This document shows, piece after piece, positions 26,136 through 34,743 of a stretch of 64,000 nt of DNA. The notes under the pieces are model-generated. The model did no database searches. It had not been told where the DNA came from and worked only from the letters and a program-made list of their open reading frames with translations. Origin of the DNA: Alkaliphilus flagellatus (GTDB taxonomy: Bacteria > Bacillota > Clostridia > Peptostreptococcales > Natronincolaceae); the NCBI RefSeq assembly GCF_018919215.1, contig NZ_JAHLQK010000004.1, positions 186,001 through 250,000 of the forward strand, in the 5' to 3' direction. Each line of letters begins with the position of its first letter. Within the stretch, counting starts at the first letter, position 1. The position numbers were made by a program, and so were the translations under genes.

Positions 26136-28529
26136 TTATTCTCTTAATGCTCCATCCAATTTTTTACCAATATCAGCTAAGATACGATTGTGGACAACAT
26201 TTACCTCATCATCTGTTAAAGTACGTTCCTTATTTCTATAGGTAATAGTATATGCAATGCTTTTAAAGCCATCTTTAATTTGGCTTCCTTGGTAAACATC
26301 AAATAACTTAAAGCTCTCTAGTATGTCCCCACCTTGAGCCTTAATAATATCTTCAATTTCCTTTACCAATATATTATCCTTTACCACAACAGCAAAGTCT
26401 CTAGTTATAGCTGGGTATTTTGGTAGCGATTCATAAAGTCTTTCCATGTTTGTAATATCTGCTAAAATACTAAAATCTAATTCCCCACAGTAACATCTTT
26501 GATTTAAATCATAGTTTTCTATTACTATAGGATGTAATTCACCAATAGTTCCTAGAACTCTATCTTGTACTATAACATTTGCACATCTGCCAGGGTGATA
26601 ACTTGGATTATTTTTCTCTACTATAAACTCATATTCTTTAATTCCTAGACCATCTAATAATGTTTCTACTATTCCTTTCAATGTAAAGAAGTCTTCTTTA
26701 CCATACATAGCCATTACTAAACTTGGAATTTCAAGCGGTAACTCTTGCACCTCATCAGTCTTAGTAATAAATATTTGACCAATTTCAAATGCCCTAAAAT
26801 CCTCAACCTTTCGATTTGTATTTCTAGCTGCAACTTCTAATATATTTGGAAGTAAACTAGTTCGCATGACACTAGTCTCATCTCCAAGAGGATTGATTAG
26901 CTTTACCATATTTCTTTTTATGCTGCTTTCATCAAGATTAATCATATCTATAGTTTTAGGGCTAACAAATGAATATGTTAAAATTTCATTAAAGCCCATT
27001 GCATTTAAAAGATCCTTCGCCACATCTTCTATAATTTGTCTGCTAGGTTTACCTCCAACTTCTATATTTCCCTTAGCCATTGTAGGTGGTATTTTATCAT
27101 ATCCAAAAATTCTCCCTGCTTCTTCAGCAAAATCTGCTTCCATTACAAGATCCATTCTATAGGTTGGAACTGTAACTTCAAGAGTATCACCTAAATCCTT
27201 CGCAGTGATCTCTAGCTTCTCGAAAATATCAATCATTTCTTCATTACTTAAAGAAATGCCTAGAAGGTCATTGATTTTTTTAGGTCTAATTATTACTTGT
27301 CGAGGCATTCTTTCTTCAGGATAAATATCAACTGCTCCTTCAAGTACTTCTCCTGCCCCTAGTTCTACAATTAATTGACATGTTCTATCTGCAGCTAAGC
27401 GTGCTATATTAGGATCAACACCTTTTTCATATCTTGAAGAAGCCTCTGTTCTAAGGGCCAATTGCTTAGAAGTAAGCCTTATATTATTTGGGCTAAAATG
27501 TGCAGACTCTAATAATATAGTTTTTGTATTTTCTGTTACTTCAGATTGTTCTCCACCCATTACACCTGCAATAGCTAGAGATTTATTCTCATCAGCAATT
27601 ACTGTCATAGACGACTTTAATTTTCTTTCCACTCCATCTAAGGTTCTGAATAATTCATCGTCTTTAGCTCTCTTAATTATAATTTTGTTCCCTTCAATAT
27701 AAGATAGATCGAAAGCATGTAATGGTTGACCGTACTCTAGCATTACATAGTTAGTAATATCTACTATATTATTAATTGGGCGAACCCCTGCATTAATTAA
27801 TCTTTGCTGTATCCACTGTGGAGAAGAACCAATTTTTATATTTTTAATAACTCTTGCAACATATCTTGTACATCCTTCATTGTCTTGTATTTCCACAGAA
27901 ATATGATCTGATGCCTTATCTTTTATTTCTATAACCTCTACTTTTGGATATTGCACACTTTCATTTAAGGTAGCTCCTACTTCCCTAGCCATTCCGATAA
28001 CACTTAAACAATCTGGTCTGTTTGATGTAATTTCAAATTCAATTACTTGATCTTTTAAATTAAGTGTTTCAGTAATATCTTGACCTAAAGGATAGGCTTT
28101 ATCTAATATCCAAATTCCATCCTTAATTTCTTCAGGTATCATAGCTTTAGGGATACCTAGTTCGTCGGCAGAACAAAGCATTCCCTCAGAAATCTCTCCT
28201 CTAAGCTTTCCTTTTTTTATTTTTAACCCTCCAGGTAGTATTGCACCATGGACTGCAACTGGAATATAATCTCCTTCAGAAATATTAGTTGCGCCAGTTA
28301 CAATTTGAAGTTTTTCGTCTCCAACATTTACTTGACAAACAACTAATTTATCAGCATTAGGGTGCTGTGTGATACTTTCTATATGTCCAACAACAACATT
28401 TTTAATATCATCACATAGTATATCTATTTTTTCTACCATAGATCCAGACATTGTCATTTTATCTGCAAATTCATTAATATCTATATTAATATTTACATAA
28501 TCTTTAATCCAGTTCATTGATACATACAT
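26136..28529 (-). CDS. pheT: Phenylalanyl-tRNA synthetase beta subunit
   Basis: Large subunit (797 residues) of the alpha2-beta2 enzyme that charges tRNA-Phe. Visible domains: N-terminal B1/tRNA-binding OB fold (VVVGHIESITQHPNADKLVVCQV at about 40-65), B3/B4 editing domain, B5 (PTYRMDLVMEADFAEEAGRIFGYDKIPP), catalytic-like core and the C-terminal anticodon-binding FDX-ACB domain (YPAITRDFAVVV to the end). It lies 22 nt downstream of pheS and is expressed from the same T-box-controlled transcript. Confidence 0.98.
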   Translation of the reverse strand: MYVSMNWIKDYVNINIDINEFADKMTMSGSMVEKIDILCDDIKNVVVGHIESITQHPNADKLVVCQVNVGDEKLQIVTGATNISEGDYIPVAVHGAILPGGLKIKKGKLRGEISEGMLCSADELGIPKAMIPEEIKDGIWILDKAYPLGQDITETLNLKDQVIEFEITSNRPDCLSVIGMAREVGATLNESVQYPKVEVIEIKDKASDHISVEIQDNEGCTRYVARVIKNIKIGSSPQWIQQRLINAGVRPINNIVDITNYVMLEYGQPLHAFDLSYIEGNKIIIKRAKDDELFRTLDGVERKLKSSMTVIADENKSLAIAGVMGGEQSEVTENTKTILLESAHFSPNNIRLTSKQLALRTEASSRYEKGVDPNIARLAADRTCQLIVELGAGEVLEGAVDIYPEERMPRQVIIRPKKINDLLGISLSNEEMIDIFEKLEITAKDLGDTLEVTVPTYRMDLVMEADFAEEAGRIFGYDKIPPTMAKGNIEVGGKPSRQIIEDVAKDLLNAMGFNEILTYSFVSPKTIDMINLDESSIKRNMVKLINPLGDETSVMRTSLLPNILEVAARNTNRKVEDFRAFEIGQIFITKTDEVQELPLEIPSLVMAMYGKEDFFTLKGIVETLLDGLGIKEYEFIVEKNNPSYHPGRCANVIVQDRVLGTIGELHPIVIENYDLNQRCYCGELDFSILADITNMERLYESLPKYPAITRDFAVVVKDNILVKEIEDIIKAQGGDILESFKLFDVYQGSQIKDGFKSIAYTITYRNKERTLTDDEVNVVHNRILADIGKKLDGALRE

Positions 28530-28551
28530 AATACATTCCTCCTACTTTCTA

Positions 28552-29571
28552 TTAAAATTGATTGATAAAACGCATATCATTTTCAAATAATAAACGAATA
28601 TCATCAATTCCATATTTTTGCATAGTTAGGCGGTCTATTCCCATACCAAAGGCAAATCCGCTATACACTTCAGGGTCTATACCACAATTTCTAAGTACAT
28701 TTGGATGAACCATTCCTGCGCCTAAAACTTCTATCCAACCATTTCCCTTACATACACTACAACCCTCTCCACCACATTTAAAGCAAGTGGCATCAACCTC
28801 TGCACTAGGTTCTGTAAATGGAAAGTTATGTGGTCTAAACTTTATTTGAGTATTGGGACCAAAAAAATTCTTTGCAAATACATCTAATGTTCCTTTCAGA
28901 TCTCCCATTGTAATGCCTTTATCTACTACAAGCCCCTCTATTTGATGGAACATAGGAGAATGTGTAGCATCTGGAGTATCATTTCTAAAGCAACGACCTA
29001 ATGAAACAATTCTAATTGGTGGCTCATTTTTTTCCATAACCCTAACCTGTACTGGAGATGTTTGTGTTCTTAAAATTGTACTTTCGTTTATATAGAAAGT
29101 ATCACTAACATCTCTAGATGGATGATTTTTAGGAGCATTTAAAGCATCAAAGTTATAATATACGGTTTCTACTTCTGGACCTTCAGCAACTTTAAAGCCC
29201 ATGCTTATAAAAATATTTTTCAAATCATCCATAGCTTGTGTTAAAGGATGTCTTTTTCCTACCTTAATCTCTTTACCAGGCATGGTGACATCAATTGCTT
29301 CAGATTGTAACTTCTTTTCTAACTCTTTGATTTTAATACTTTTTTTAGCTTCTTCTAATGCAATCTCTATATTTTCCCTAACAATATTAGCTATTTTACC
29401 TATTAGAGGACGTTCCTCGGCACTTAATGATCCCATCCCCCTTAATATTTCAGTTAATTCTCCTTTTTTACCTAAATAGTGAATTCTAGCCTTTTCTAAA
29501 ATAGCTGTAGAGTCAGCTTCGTTAATTTCTAATATGGCTTTTTCCTTCAATTCTTTTAATTTTCCTTCCAT
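28552..29571 (-). CDS. pheS: Phenylalanyl-tRNA synthetase alpha subunit
   Basis: Catalytic subunit (339 residues). The N-terminal coiled coil (about 1-85) binds tRNA; the class II core follows with motif 2 [20 protein letters not shown] and motif 3 [16 protein letters not shown] Cys-rich [14 protein letters not shown] insert (about 263-277) is the zinc-binding-like loop found in many bacterial PheS. It is the first synthetase gene after a T-box leader whose specifier reads UUC, consistent with control by uncharged tRNA-Phe. Confidence 0.98.
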   Translation of the reverse strand: MEGKLKELKEKAILEINEADSTAILEKARIHYLGKKGELTEILRGMGSLSAEERPLIGKIANIVRENIEIALEEAKKSIKIKELEKKLQSEAIDVTMPGKEIKVGKRHPLTQAMDDLKNIFISMGFKVAEGPEVETVYYNFDALNAPKNHPSRDVSDTFYINESTILRTQTSPVQVRVMEKNEPPIRIVSLGRCFRNDTPDATHSPMFHQIEGLVVDKGITMGDLKGTLDVFAKNFFGPNTQIKFRPHNFPFTEPSAEVDATCFKCGGEGCSVCKGNGWIEVLGAGMVHPNVLRNCGIDPEVYSGFAFGMGIDRLTMQKYGIDDIRLLFENDMRFINQF

Positions 29572-29597
29572 AACAAATCTCCTTTCTAATTTTACAA

Positions 29598-29865
29598 ATA
29601 AAAATAAACCCTCATCCCAGAAGGGACGAAGGTTTCACTCCGTGGTACCACCCTAATAGTCCATTGCAATTAAACAATGAACCACTCGAAGACATTAACG
29701 GCGTCAACCGATAAAACCTACAATCTCAAATACAGACTTCAGTTTTATAGCTCCAGAGCGAACTTCTGCTATACTTGTTATAAGGTACTTTCAGCCTAAG
29801 GTACCTTTTCTCTTTTAGAACAGTTTATAGCTTACTTTTCTCCATCAATGCTTTTGTTTATTTAA
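29598..29865 (-). promoter_or_regulatory. T-box leader of pheST (specifier UUC)
   Basis: The 14-nt T-box GGGTGGTACCACGG lies at about 29639-29654 on the minus strand. The terminator hairpin AACCTTCGTCCC-ttct-GGGATGAGGGTT plus T-run follows at about 29604-29634. Stem I spans roughly 29730-29860, including AAGGTACCTTAGGC-GAAAGTACC, and GAAGTTCGCTCTGGAGC places UUC at the same position as ACC in the thrS leader, fitting phenylalanine. Uncharged tRNA-Phe should pair with the T-box and prevent termination. Confidence 0.92.
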
Positions 29866-29877
29866 CTTATTCATCTA

Positions 29878-29967
29878 TTAATTAATGGATAGTTTCTTAT
29901 ACATAATATAGGCTGTAACGGAACCTGTCAACTCAAATAGTTTCCAAAACACATCAGGAGTCTTCAT
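29878..29967 (-). CDS. YqzL-like micro-protein encoded in the pheS leader
   Basis: A 29-residue ORF with an excellent ribosome site (GGAAGGAGAG, 6-7 nt before the ATG at 29967). The sequence MKTPDVFWKLFELTGSVTAY then IMYKKLSIN resembles the YqzL family (FWxxFExTGxxxAYLMYKE). It lies between the promoter at 30004-30032 and the pheST T-box, so it is transcribed even when the T-box terminates. Function unknown. Confidence 0.65.
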   Translation of the reverse strand: MKTPDVFWKLFELTGSVTAYIMYKKLSIN

Positions 29968-30003
29968 TGTTCCACTCTCCTTCCTTCAAGCCATCGTATG
30001 TTT

Positions 30004-30032
30004 ATTATAACATAGCTTAATAGCTGAAACAA
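30004..30032 (-). promoter_or_regulatory. Sigma-A promoter of the yqzL-like/pheST transcript
   Basis: Minus-strand -35 TTGTTT (30027-30032) and -10 TATAAT (30004-30009) separated by 17 nt, 37 nt upstream of the micro-ORF. Confidence 0.8.
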
Positions 30033-30068
30033 GGTAGTTTGATTAAATAAATATAATTTTTAAAATTT

Positions 30069-30887
30069 TCAAACTTTTCTTAGATGTTTTTCTTCTGCAG
30101 CTTTATATATTAAAATGCCAGCAGCCACTGATGCATTAAGGGATTCTATTTTACCCAAAATTGGAATTATAACCCTTTCATCCACACTGGACAATATATT
30201 GCTATTGATACCATTAGCTTCATTCCCTATTACTATACCAATATTCTTATTATAATCAATATCTATATAGGTTTTATCCGTATCTAAATCTGCTGCTATT
30301 AGTTCTACATTTTTTTGTTTTAAGTATTCAATCCATACATCATTATCGCATTGTATAATTGGCAAATGGAATATAGCTCCCATTGTTGCTCTTAGAGTCT
30401 TACTATTATATGGATCTACACTTCCTTTTGTGATTATAACTGCATCAACTTTAGCACTTTCTGCGGTGCGGATAATAGTTCCCATATTACCAGGATCCTG
30501 TATGCGATCTAAAATAACAAAGAATAAGTTATCAACATCTTCAAACTTAAGATCTTCTAAACTACTATTCTTCATGTTAACTACAGCCATAATGCCTTGT
30601 GGACTCTCTGTGGTTGCTAGCTTGCTAAATAATTGGCTTGGTAACTGATAAATAGTATGCCCTTTTGAGGAAACCTTGTTTAATAAATCTGATCCCCCTT
30701 GGACTTGGTGTAATTCTTCACTGAAAATAACATATTCAATATCCCCATTATGTTTTAGGCATTCTTCAACAATTCTTACACCCTCTACTGTAAACTGAAG
30801 GTGTCTCACTCTTTGTTTCTTAAGCTGAAGCGATTTTATATGCTTAATAATAGAATTGTTTTCACTACTAATTAACTTAATCTCCAT
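30069..30887 (-). CDS. TrmH/SpoU-family RNA 2'-O-methyltransferase
   Basis: A 272-residue SPOUT-class methyltransferase for a ribose in rRNA or tRNA. The N-terminal substrate-binding domain (IKHIKSLQLKKQRVRHLQFTVEGVRIVEECLKHN) is followed by the knotted catalytic domain with motif 1 LDRIQDPGNMGTIIRTAESA, motif 2 IGVIIGNEANGI and motif 3 IPILGKIESLNASVAAGILIY. I start at ATG 30887 because family members begin near this point; an in-frame TTG at 30911 would overlap the upstream gene. It starts 1 nt past the stop of the KtrA-like gene. Confidence 0.93.
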   Translation of the reverse strand: MEIKLISSENNSIIKHIKSLQLKKQRVRHLQFTVEGVRIVEECLKHNGDIEYVIFSEELHQVQGGSDLLNKVSSKGHTIYQLPSQLFSKLATTESPQGIMAVVNMKNSSLEDLKFEDVDNLFFVILDRIQDPGNMGTIIRTAESAKVDAVIITKGSVDPYNSKTLRATMGAIFHLPIIQCDNDVWIEYLKQKNVELIAADLDTDKTYIDIDYNKNIGIVIGNEANGINSNILSSVDERVIIPILGKIESLNASVAAGILIYKAAEEKHLRKV

Positions 30888-30888
30888 T

Positions 30889-31545
30889 TTATGACCAAAC
30901 TTGTTTTTCAATTTTTTCTAAATCCTTGTTATGACCAATAACAACAAGAATATCATCCTTGCCAATTCGATCCATAGCTATTGGGGATACATTCATTTCA
31001 TAACCATGCTTTATCGCCATAATATTTACACCATATTTAGATCTAACATCTATTTCTAACAATGTTTTACCCACCCAATCATCTAAAGGTGCTATTTCCA
31101 TGATACTATAATCTGGAGCTAATTCTATATAGTCTAATATATTACTAGATACCAAATTGTGAGCTACACGCATTCCCATATCCCTTTCAGGGAAAACTAC
31201 GCGGTCCGCTCCTATTTTAAATAGTAGTTTTGCATGAATTTCATTATTGGCTTTAGCTACCACATATTTAATACCTAGTTCCTTTACTATTAAAGTAGCC
31301 ATAATAGAAGCCTGTATGTCTGAACCAATTGTAATAATTGCAACATCAAAGTTACGTATTCCTAAAGATTTCAAAGAGTTTTCATCAGTAGCATCAGCTT
31401 GAACCGCATGGGTAACTTCATCAGAAACATGCTGAATAATTTCTTCATTACTATCTATGGCTAATACATCATGTCCCATCTTGTAAAGAGTTCTTGCAAC
31501 GCTACTTCCAAAACGGCCACAACCTATAACAACATATTGTTTCAT
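30889..31545 (-). CDS. TrkA/KtrA-type K+ channel regulatory subunit
   Basis: A 218-residue cytoplasmic RCK protein gating the adjacent K+ channel. The N-terminal Rossmann fold (YVVIGCGRFGSSVARTLYKMGHDVLAID) binds ATP/ADP or NAD(H); the C-terminal RCK_C domain begins near residue 135. The second ATG (31545) is chosen because AGGAAGG lies immediately against the first ATG (31551) but 6 nt from the second. It is 11 nt downstream of the channel gene and is in one unit with it. Confidence 0.92.
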   Translation of the reverse strand: MKQYVVIGCGRFGSSVARTLYKMGHDVLAIDSNEEIIQHVSDEVTHAVQADATDENSLKSLGIRNFDVAIITIGSDIQASIMATLIVKELGIKYVVAKANNEIHAKLLFKIGADRVVFPERDMGMRVAHNLVSSNILDYIELAPDYSIMEIAPLDDWVGKTLLEIDVRSKYGVNIMAIKHGYEMNVSPIAMDRIGKDDILVVIGHNKDLEKIEKQVWS

Positions 31546-31556
31546 GTTCATCCTTC

Positions 31557-32912
31557 CTATCCTACTAAAATTTTTCCTTCTGGGTATTTAATATTTCCTT
31601 TATATTTATGTTGCTGTCTCGCCAGTGCAAATGCAATTGTAAGTATACCTACTCTACCAGAAAACATCATAAAAATAAGTAGAGTCTTACCAAGTGCACT
31701 TAACAGAGGTGTTATTCCTAAGGTTAAACCAACAGTACCAAAGGCAGACACAACTTCAAATAAAATTTCCATAAAATCAAATTGGCTATCAGTAATAGAT
31801 AATACCATTGTAACAGAAATAATTAAAAATATACCTATAATAGCAATTGTTATAGCTCTATTAACTATATCTCTAGATATTCTCTTTCTAAATAATTCGG
31901 TTTCACTCTTACCCTTAATAACAGAAATAATTGTAAAGAGAATTACACCAAGAGTCGTGGTTTTAATACCACCTGCTGTAGATGCTGGAGATCCTCCGAT
32001 ATACATTAGAATAATGGCTAATAATTTTGAAGCAGTTCTCATTTGAGCAAAATCAACGGTATTAAAACCTGCTGTTCTAACGGTTACTGATTGGAAAAAT
32101 CCAGATAGAAACTTACCACCTAAAGTTAAGTTTCCTAGGGTATTGGGGTTTCTCCATTCTAAAACCATAAAACCAACAGTGCCTATTGTTAATAACAGTG
32201 CAGTAATTAATAATGCCATTTTAGTATGAAGAGATAGTTTCTTAAGTTTTCTATTAGTAAACACATCAGTTATAACAGAAAAACCAATCCCTCCAATAAT
32301 AATTAAAAAGGAAACCGTAAGAGATACAATAGGATCCGAGACATAGGGCATTAAATTTTTTCCATTACCGATTAAGTCAAAACCTGCATTACAAAAAGCT
32401 GAAACTGAGTGAAATATCGAATAAGCTATACCTATTATCAATCCATATTGTGGAACAAACCTCAAGGAAAGAAATAAAGCACCTAATCCCTCTACTGCGA
32501 AAGTCACTATTAAAACATACTTAGAAAACCGCACAAGCCCCGCTAGAGTACTCTGATTAAAAGCCTCTTGGATAATTAATCTTTCCTTTAAAGATATTTT
32601 CTTTCCTAATATAATAAAAAACATGGTAGCCAATGTCATAAATCCTAAACCACCTATTTGTATCAGGAACAGAATAACAGTTTTTCCAAATACAGTCCAG
32701 TAGGTACCAGTATCCACAACAGATAAACCTGTTACACATACTGCTGATGTAGCAGTAAAAAGAGCATTGATAAAACCTACACTTTCCCCATTTTGAGATG
32801 CAATTGGTAGATTTAACAATAATCCTCCAGTTAAAATTATCGTTGCAAACCCGATTACAAGAACTTGTGTAGGCTTCAATTTTATATTATGCATATCTAT
32901 TTTAATACTCAT
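31557..32912 (-). CDS. TrkH/KtrB-family K+ uptake channel
   Basis: A 451-residue inner-membrane protein of the SKT superfamily with four M1-P-M2 repeats. The four filter-loop segments are TSAVCVTGLSVVD, SAFCNAGFDLIG, VTVRTAGFNTVDF and SAFGTVGLTLGI, each with the selectivity Gly, the second and later ones typical of KtrB. Together with the RCK protein it makes a Na+- or ATP-modulated K+ uptake system. No c-di-AMP (ydaO) riboswitch is evident in the 210 nt upstream. Confidence 0.94.
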   Translation of the reverse strand: MSIKIDMHNIKLKPTQVLVIGFATIILTGGLLLNLPIASQNGESVGFINALFTATSAVCVTGLSVVDTGTYWTVFGKTVILFLIQIGGLGFMTLATMFFIILGKKISLKERLIIQEAFNQSTLAGLVRFSKYVLIVTFAVEGLGALFLSLRFVPQYGLIIGIAYSIFHSVSAFCNAGFDLIGNGKNLMPYVSDPIVSLTVSFLIIIGGIGFSVITDVFTNRKLKKLSLHTKMALLITALLLTIGTVGFMVLEWRNPNTLGNLTLGGKFLSGFFQSVTVRTAGFNTVDFAQMRTASKLLAIILMYIGGSPASTAGGIKTTTLGVILFTIISVIKGKSETELFRKRISRDIVNRAITIAIIGIFLIISVTMVLSITDSQFDFMEILFEVVSAFGTVGLTLGITPLLSALGKTLLIFMMFSGRVGILTIAFALARQQHKYKGNIKYPEGKILVG

Positions 32913-33097
32913 GTTTTAACACCGTCCATATATATCTTATATACTTAATTTTATTTAACTATTTTATTTAATATATATCTACTATAGAGTATTCCCAATA
33001 CATCTAACAATCTATACTATATCCATCCTAATACATTATCAACATACAATCAAGAAACATATATTATAATAGTTTTAGGTATTATATAAAATTACAA

Positions 33098-33121
33098 AGA
33101 GTCCTTATTAATAAGGACTCT
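33098..33121 (-). terminator. Terminator of the infC-rpmI-rplT operon
   Basis: AGAGTCCTTATTAATAAGGACTCT is a perfect inverted repeat, followed by TTTG-TAATTTT on the minus strand, directly after the rplT stop. Confidence 0.88.
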
Positions 33122-33124
33122 AAA

Positions 33125-33484
33125 CTATGCATTTAATTTTTGTTTTGCTGTTTCAACTAATTGTGCAAAGCCTTCTTTGTCATAAATAGCCATTTCAGAT
33201 AACATTTTTCTATTCATTTCGATACCAGATAGCTTTAAGCCATTCATAAGTCTTGAATAAGAAATGCCATTTGCTCTAGCTGCAGCATTTATTCTTGTGA
33301 TCCAAAGTCTTCTAAAATCTCTTTTTCTTAATTTTCTACCAACATAAGCATGTTTTAATGCTTTCATTACGAATTGGTTAGCAGGTCTAAACAGTTTGCT
33401 TCTAGCTCCTCTGAAACCTTTTGCTAACTTCAAAACTTTTTTATGTTTTTTATGGGCAGCAGTGCCCTTTTTAACTCTAGCCAT
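33125..33484 (-). CDS. rplT: Ribosomal protein L20
   Basis: 119 residues, the normal length. [29 protein letters not shown] is diagnostic, as is [26 protein letters not shown]. It binds 23S rRNA early in 50S assembly and, in Firmicutes, represses its own operon by binding the infC leader. Last gene of infC-rpmI-rplT. Confidence 0.99.
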   Translation of the reverse strand: MARVKKGTAAHKKHKKVLKLAKGFRGARSKLFRPANQFVMKALKHAYVGRKLRKRDFRRLWITRINAAARANGISYSRLMNGLKLSGIEMNRKMLSEMAIYDKEGFAQLVETAKQKLNA

Positions 33485-33515
33485 TATTTACAACCTCCTT
33501 TTCTTCCTACGTTAT

Positions 33516-33710
33516 CTAATATGGTAATAATTGTGCTATTCTTCTTTGATCGCCCTTGAATACTATGCCAGCTTTTCTAAGCTTTCTTTTTCTCTTAGGT
33601 GACTTCTTAGTTAAAATATGGCTTGTATAAGCTTTGCTTCTTTTAATTTTACCTGTACCAGTCTTTTTAAATCTTTTTGCTGCACCTCTATGAGTTTTCA
33701 TTTTTGGCAT
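33516..33710 (-). CDS. rpmI: Ribosomal protein L35
   Basis: A 64-residue basic 50S protein: [21 protein letters not shown] at the N-terminus and [21 protein letters not shown] at the end. It lies 20 nt after infC and 31 nt before rplT, the conserved order. GGGAGGAAACACTA precedes the ATG. Confidence 0.99.
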   Translation of the reverse strand: MPKMKTHRGAAKRFKKTGTGKIKRSKAYTSHILTKKSPKRKRKLRKAGIVFKGDQRRIAQLLPY

Positions 33711-33730
33711 TAGTGTTTCCTCCCTTCAAA

Positions 33731-34249
33731 TTATGCGTTTTTCGGAGCCAAAATCATAATCATTTGTTTTCCTTCAAGTTTTGCTTCCTTTTCAACAACG
33801 CTTACTTCTTCAAGCATGGAAGCAAACTGTTTAATTACACCTTGACCCTTACTTATATTACTAAGTTCTCTTCCTCTAAATCTCATGCTAACTTTTACCT
33901 TATCTCCACTTTTCAAGAACTTAATAGCATTGTTAGCCTTAACACTTAAGTCGTGTGTTTCAATACTTGGACTAAGTCTTATTTCTTTAACATCCACGAT
34001 TTTTTGATTCTTTCTTGCTTCTTTTTCTTTCTTTGCCAACTCATACTTATATTTTCCGTAGTCCATAATTTTGCAAACAGGTGGTTTAGCTTGAGGTGCG
34101 ATTTTTACCAAGTCTAAGCTTTTGCTGTTTGCAATTTTCTGAGCATCCTTAGCTGACATAATGCCTAATTGATCACCATTTGTGTCAATTACTCTTATTT
34201 CTTTGTCTCTAATCTCTTCATTAATTTGCTGTTCATTAATTTCTTTAAT
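33731..34249 (-). CDS. infC: Translation initiation factor IF-3 (AUU start)
   Basis: Binds the 30S subunit, blocks premature 50S joining and proofreads the start codon. Starting at ATT 34249 (AUU) gives 172 residues, the usual length, with the N-terminus (M)KEINEQQINEEIRDKEIRVI and the linker/C-domain KEIRLSPSIETHDLSVKANNAIKFL. AGGAGG at 34259-34264 is 9 nt upstream. The first ATG (34159) would delete 30 conserved residues, and no in-frame ATG, GTG or TTG exists between. AUU starts on infC are known (E. coli, Geobacillus stearothermophilus) and let IF-3 limit its own synthesis. Confidence 0.93.
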   Translation of the reverse strand: MKEINEQQINEEIRDKEIRVIDTNGDQLGIMSAKDAQKIANSKSLDLVKIAPQAKPPVCKIMDYGKYKYELAKKEKEARKNQKIVDVKEIRLSPSIETHDLSVKANNAIKFLKSGDKVKVSMRFRGRELSNISKGQGVIKQFASMLEEVSVVEKEAKLEGKQMIMILAPKNA

Positions 34250-34430
34250 AACTTGACACCTCCTATATTTTTTGAAAACTTTAAAGTTGTCTTATGCTAT
34301 CGCATTGACTCCTGTCGCACTTAATTTTAAAGCTTGCGCTTTGAAATTTCAAATGCTCAAAGTATTGTCAATCTTCTGCTTCTTTAGAAATACCTATAAT
34401 TAGAAAAGTATAATCTATTATACAAAAATA

Positions 34431-34562
34431 AAGCGGATAGTTAGACTATCCGCATAGATTCAATATGACCGTCATTGATAAAACACAATGAATACAATCA
34501 AAATATTAACCTTACTAACTATAGCTGTAAGGTGAGAAGCGGATGTCTTCTACTTTCTTTAC
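34431..34562 (-). promoter_or_regulatory. infC-operon leader with attenuator (L20-leader-like)
   Basis: Transcribed from the promoter at 34569-34597. On the minus strand the leader has GACATCCGCTTCTCACC, then a CCTTAC ... GTAAGG hairpin, then the terminator GCGGATAG-tctaa-CTATCCGC (34431-34451) with TTTATTTTTG. The early ATCCGC can pair with GCGGAT of the terminator, so an anti-terminator can form. This is the expected form of an L20-responsive leader. Confidence 0.7.
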
Positions 34563-34568
34563 TTGTAT

Positions 34569-34597
34569 AGTTTAACAGTACTAAATTGTTTTGTCAA
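34569..34597 (-). promoter_or_regulatory. Sigma-A promoter of infC-rpmI-rplT
   Basis: Minus-strand TTGACA (34592-34597), 17-nt spacer, TAAACT (34569-34574). The transcript would carry a leader of about 310 nt before infC. Confidence 0.8.
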
Positions 34598-34743
34598 TAC
34601 TTTTTTATATTATTAGATTTATTATATCTTTACTATACAATATAATATGAATTTTTTTCCTGCATTTTTTATATCTATAATATTTATGTTTAAACTTTTT
34701 TTGGGCAATATAACATTAAAGACTATAAAAGGTGGGTGAGTAA

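Noticed and set aside
31471-32046. 191-codon plus-strand frame
   Set aside because: Antisense shadow of the KtrB/TrkH and KtrA genes, whose families are unmistakable.
32913-33097. c-di-AMP (ydaO) riboswitch upstream of the K+ channel gene
   Set aside because: The region is AT-rich and lacks the conserved ydaO core; no terminator hairpin precedes the gene.
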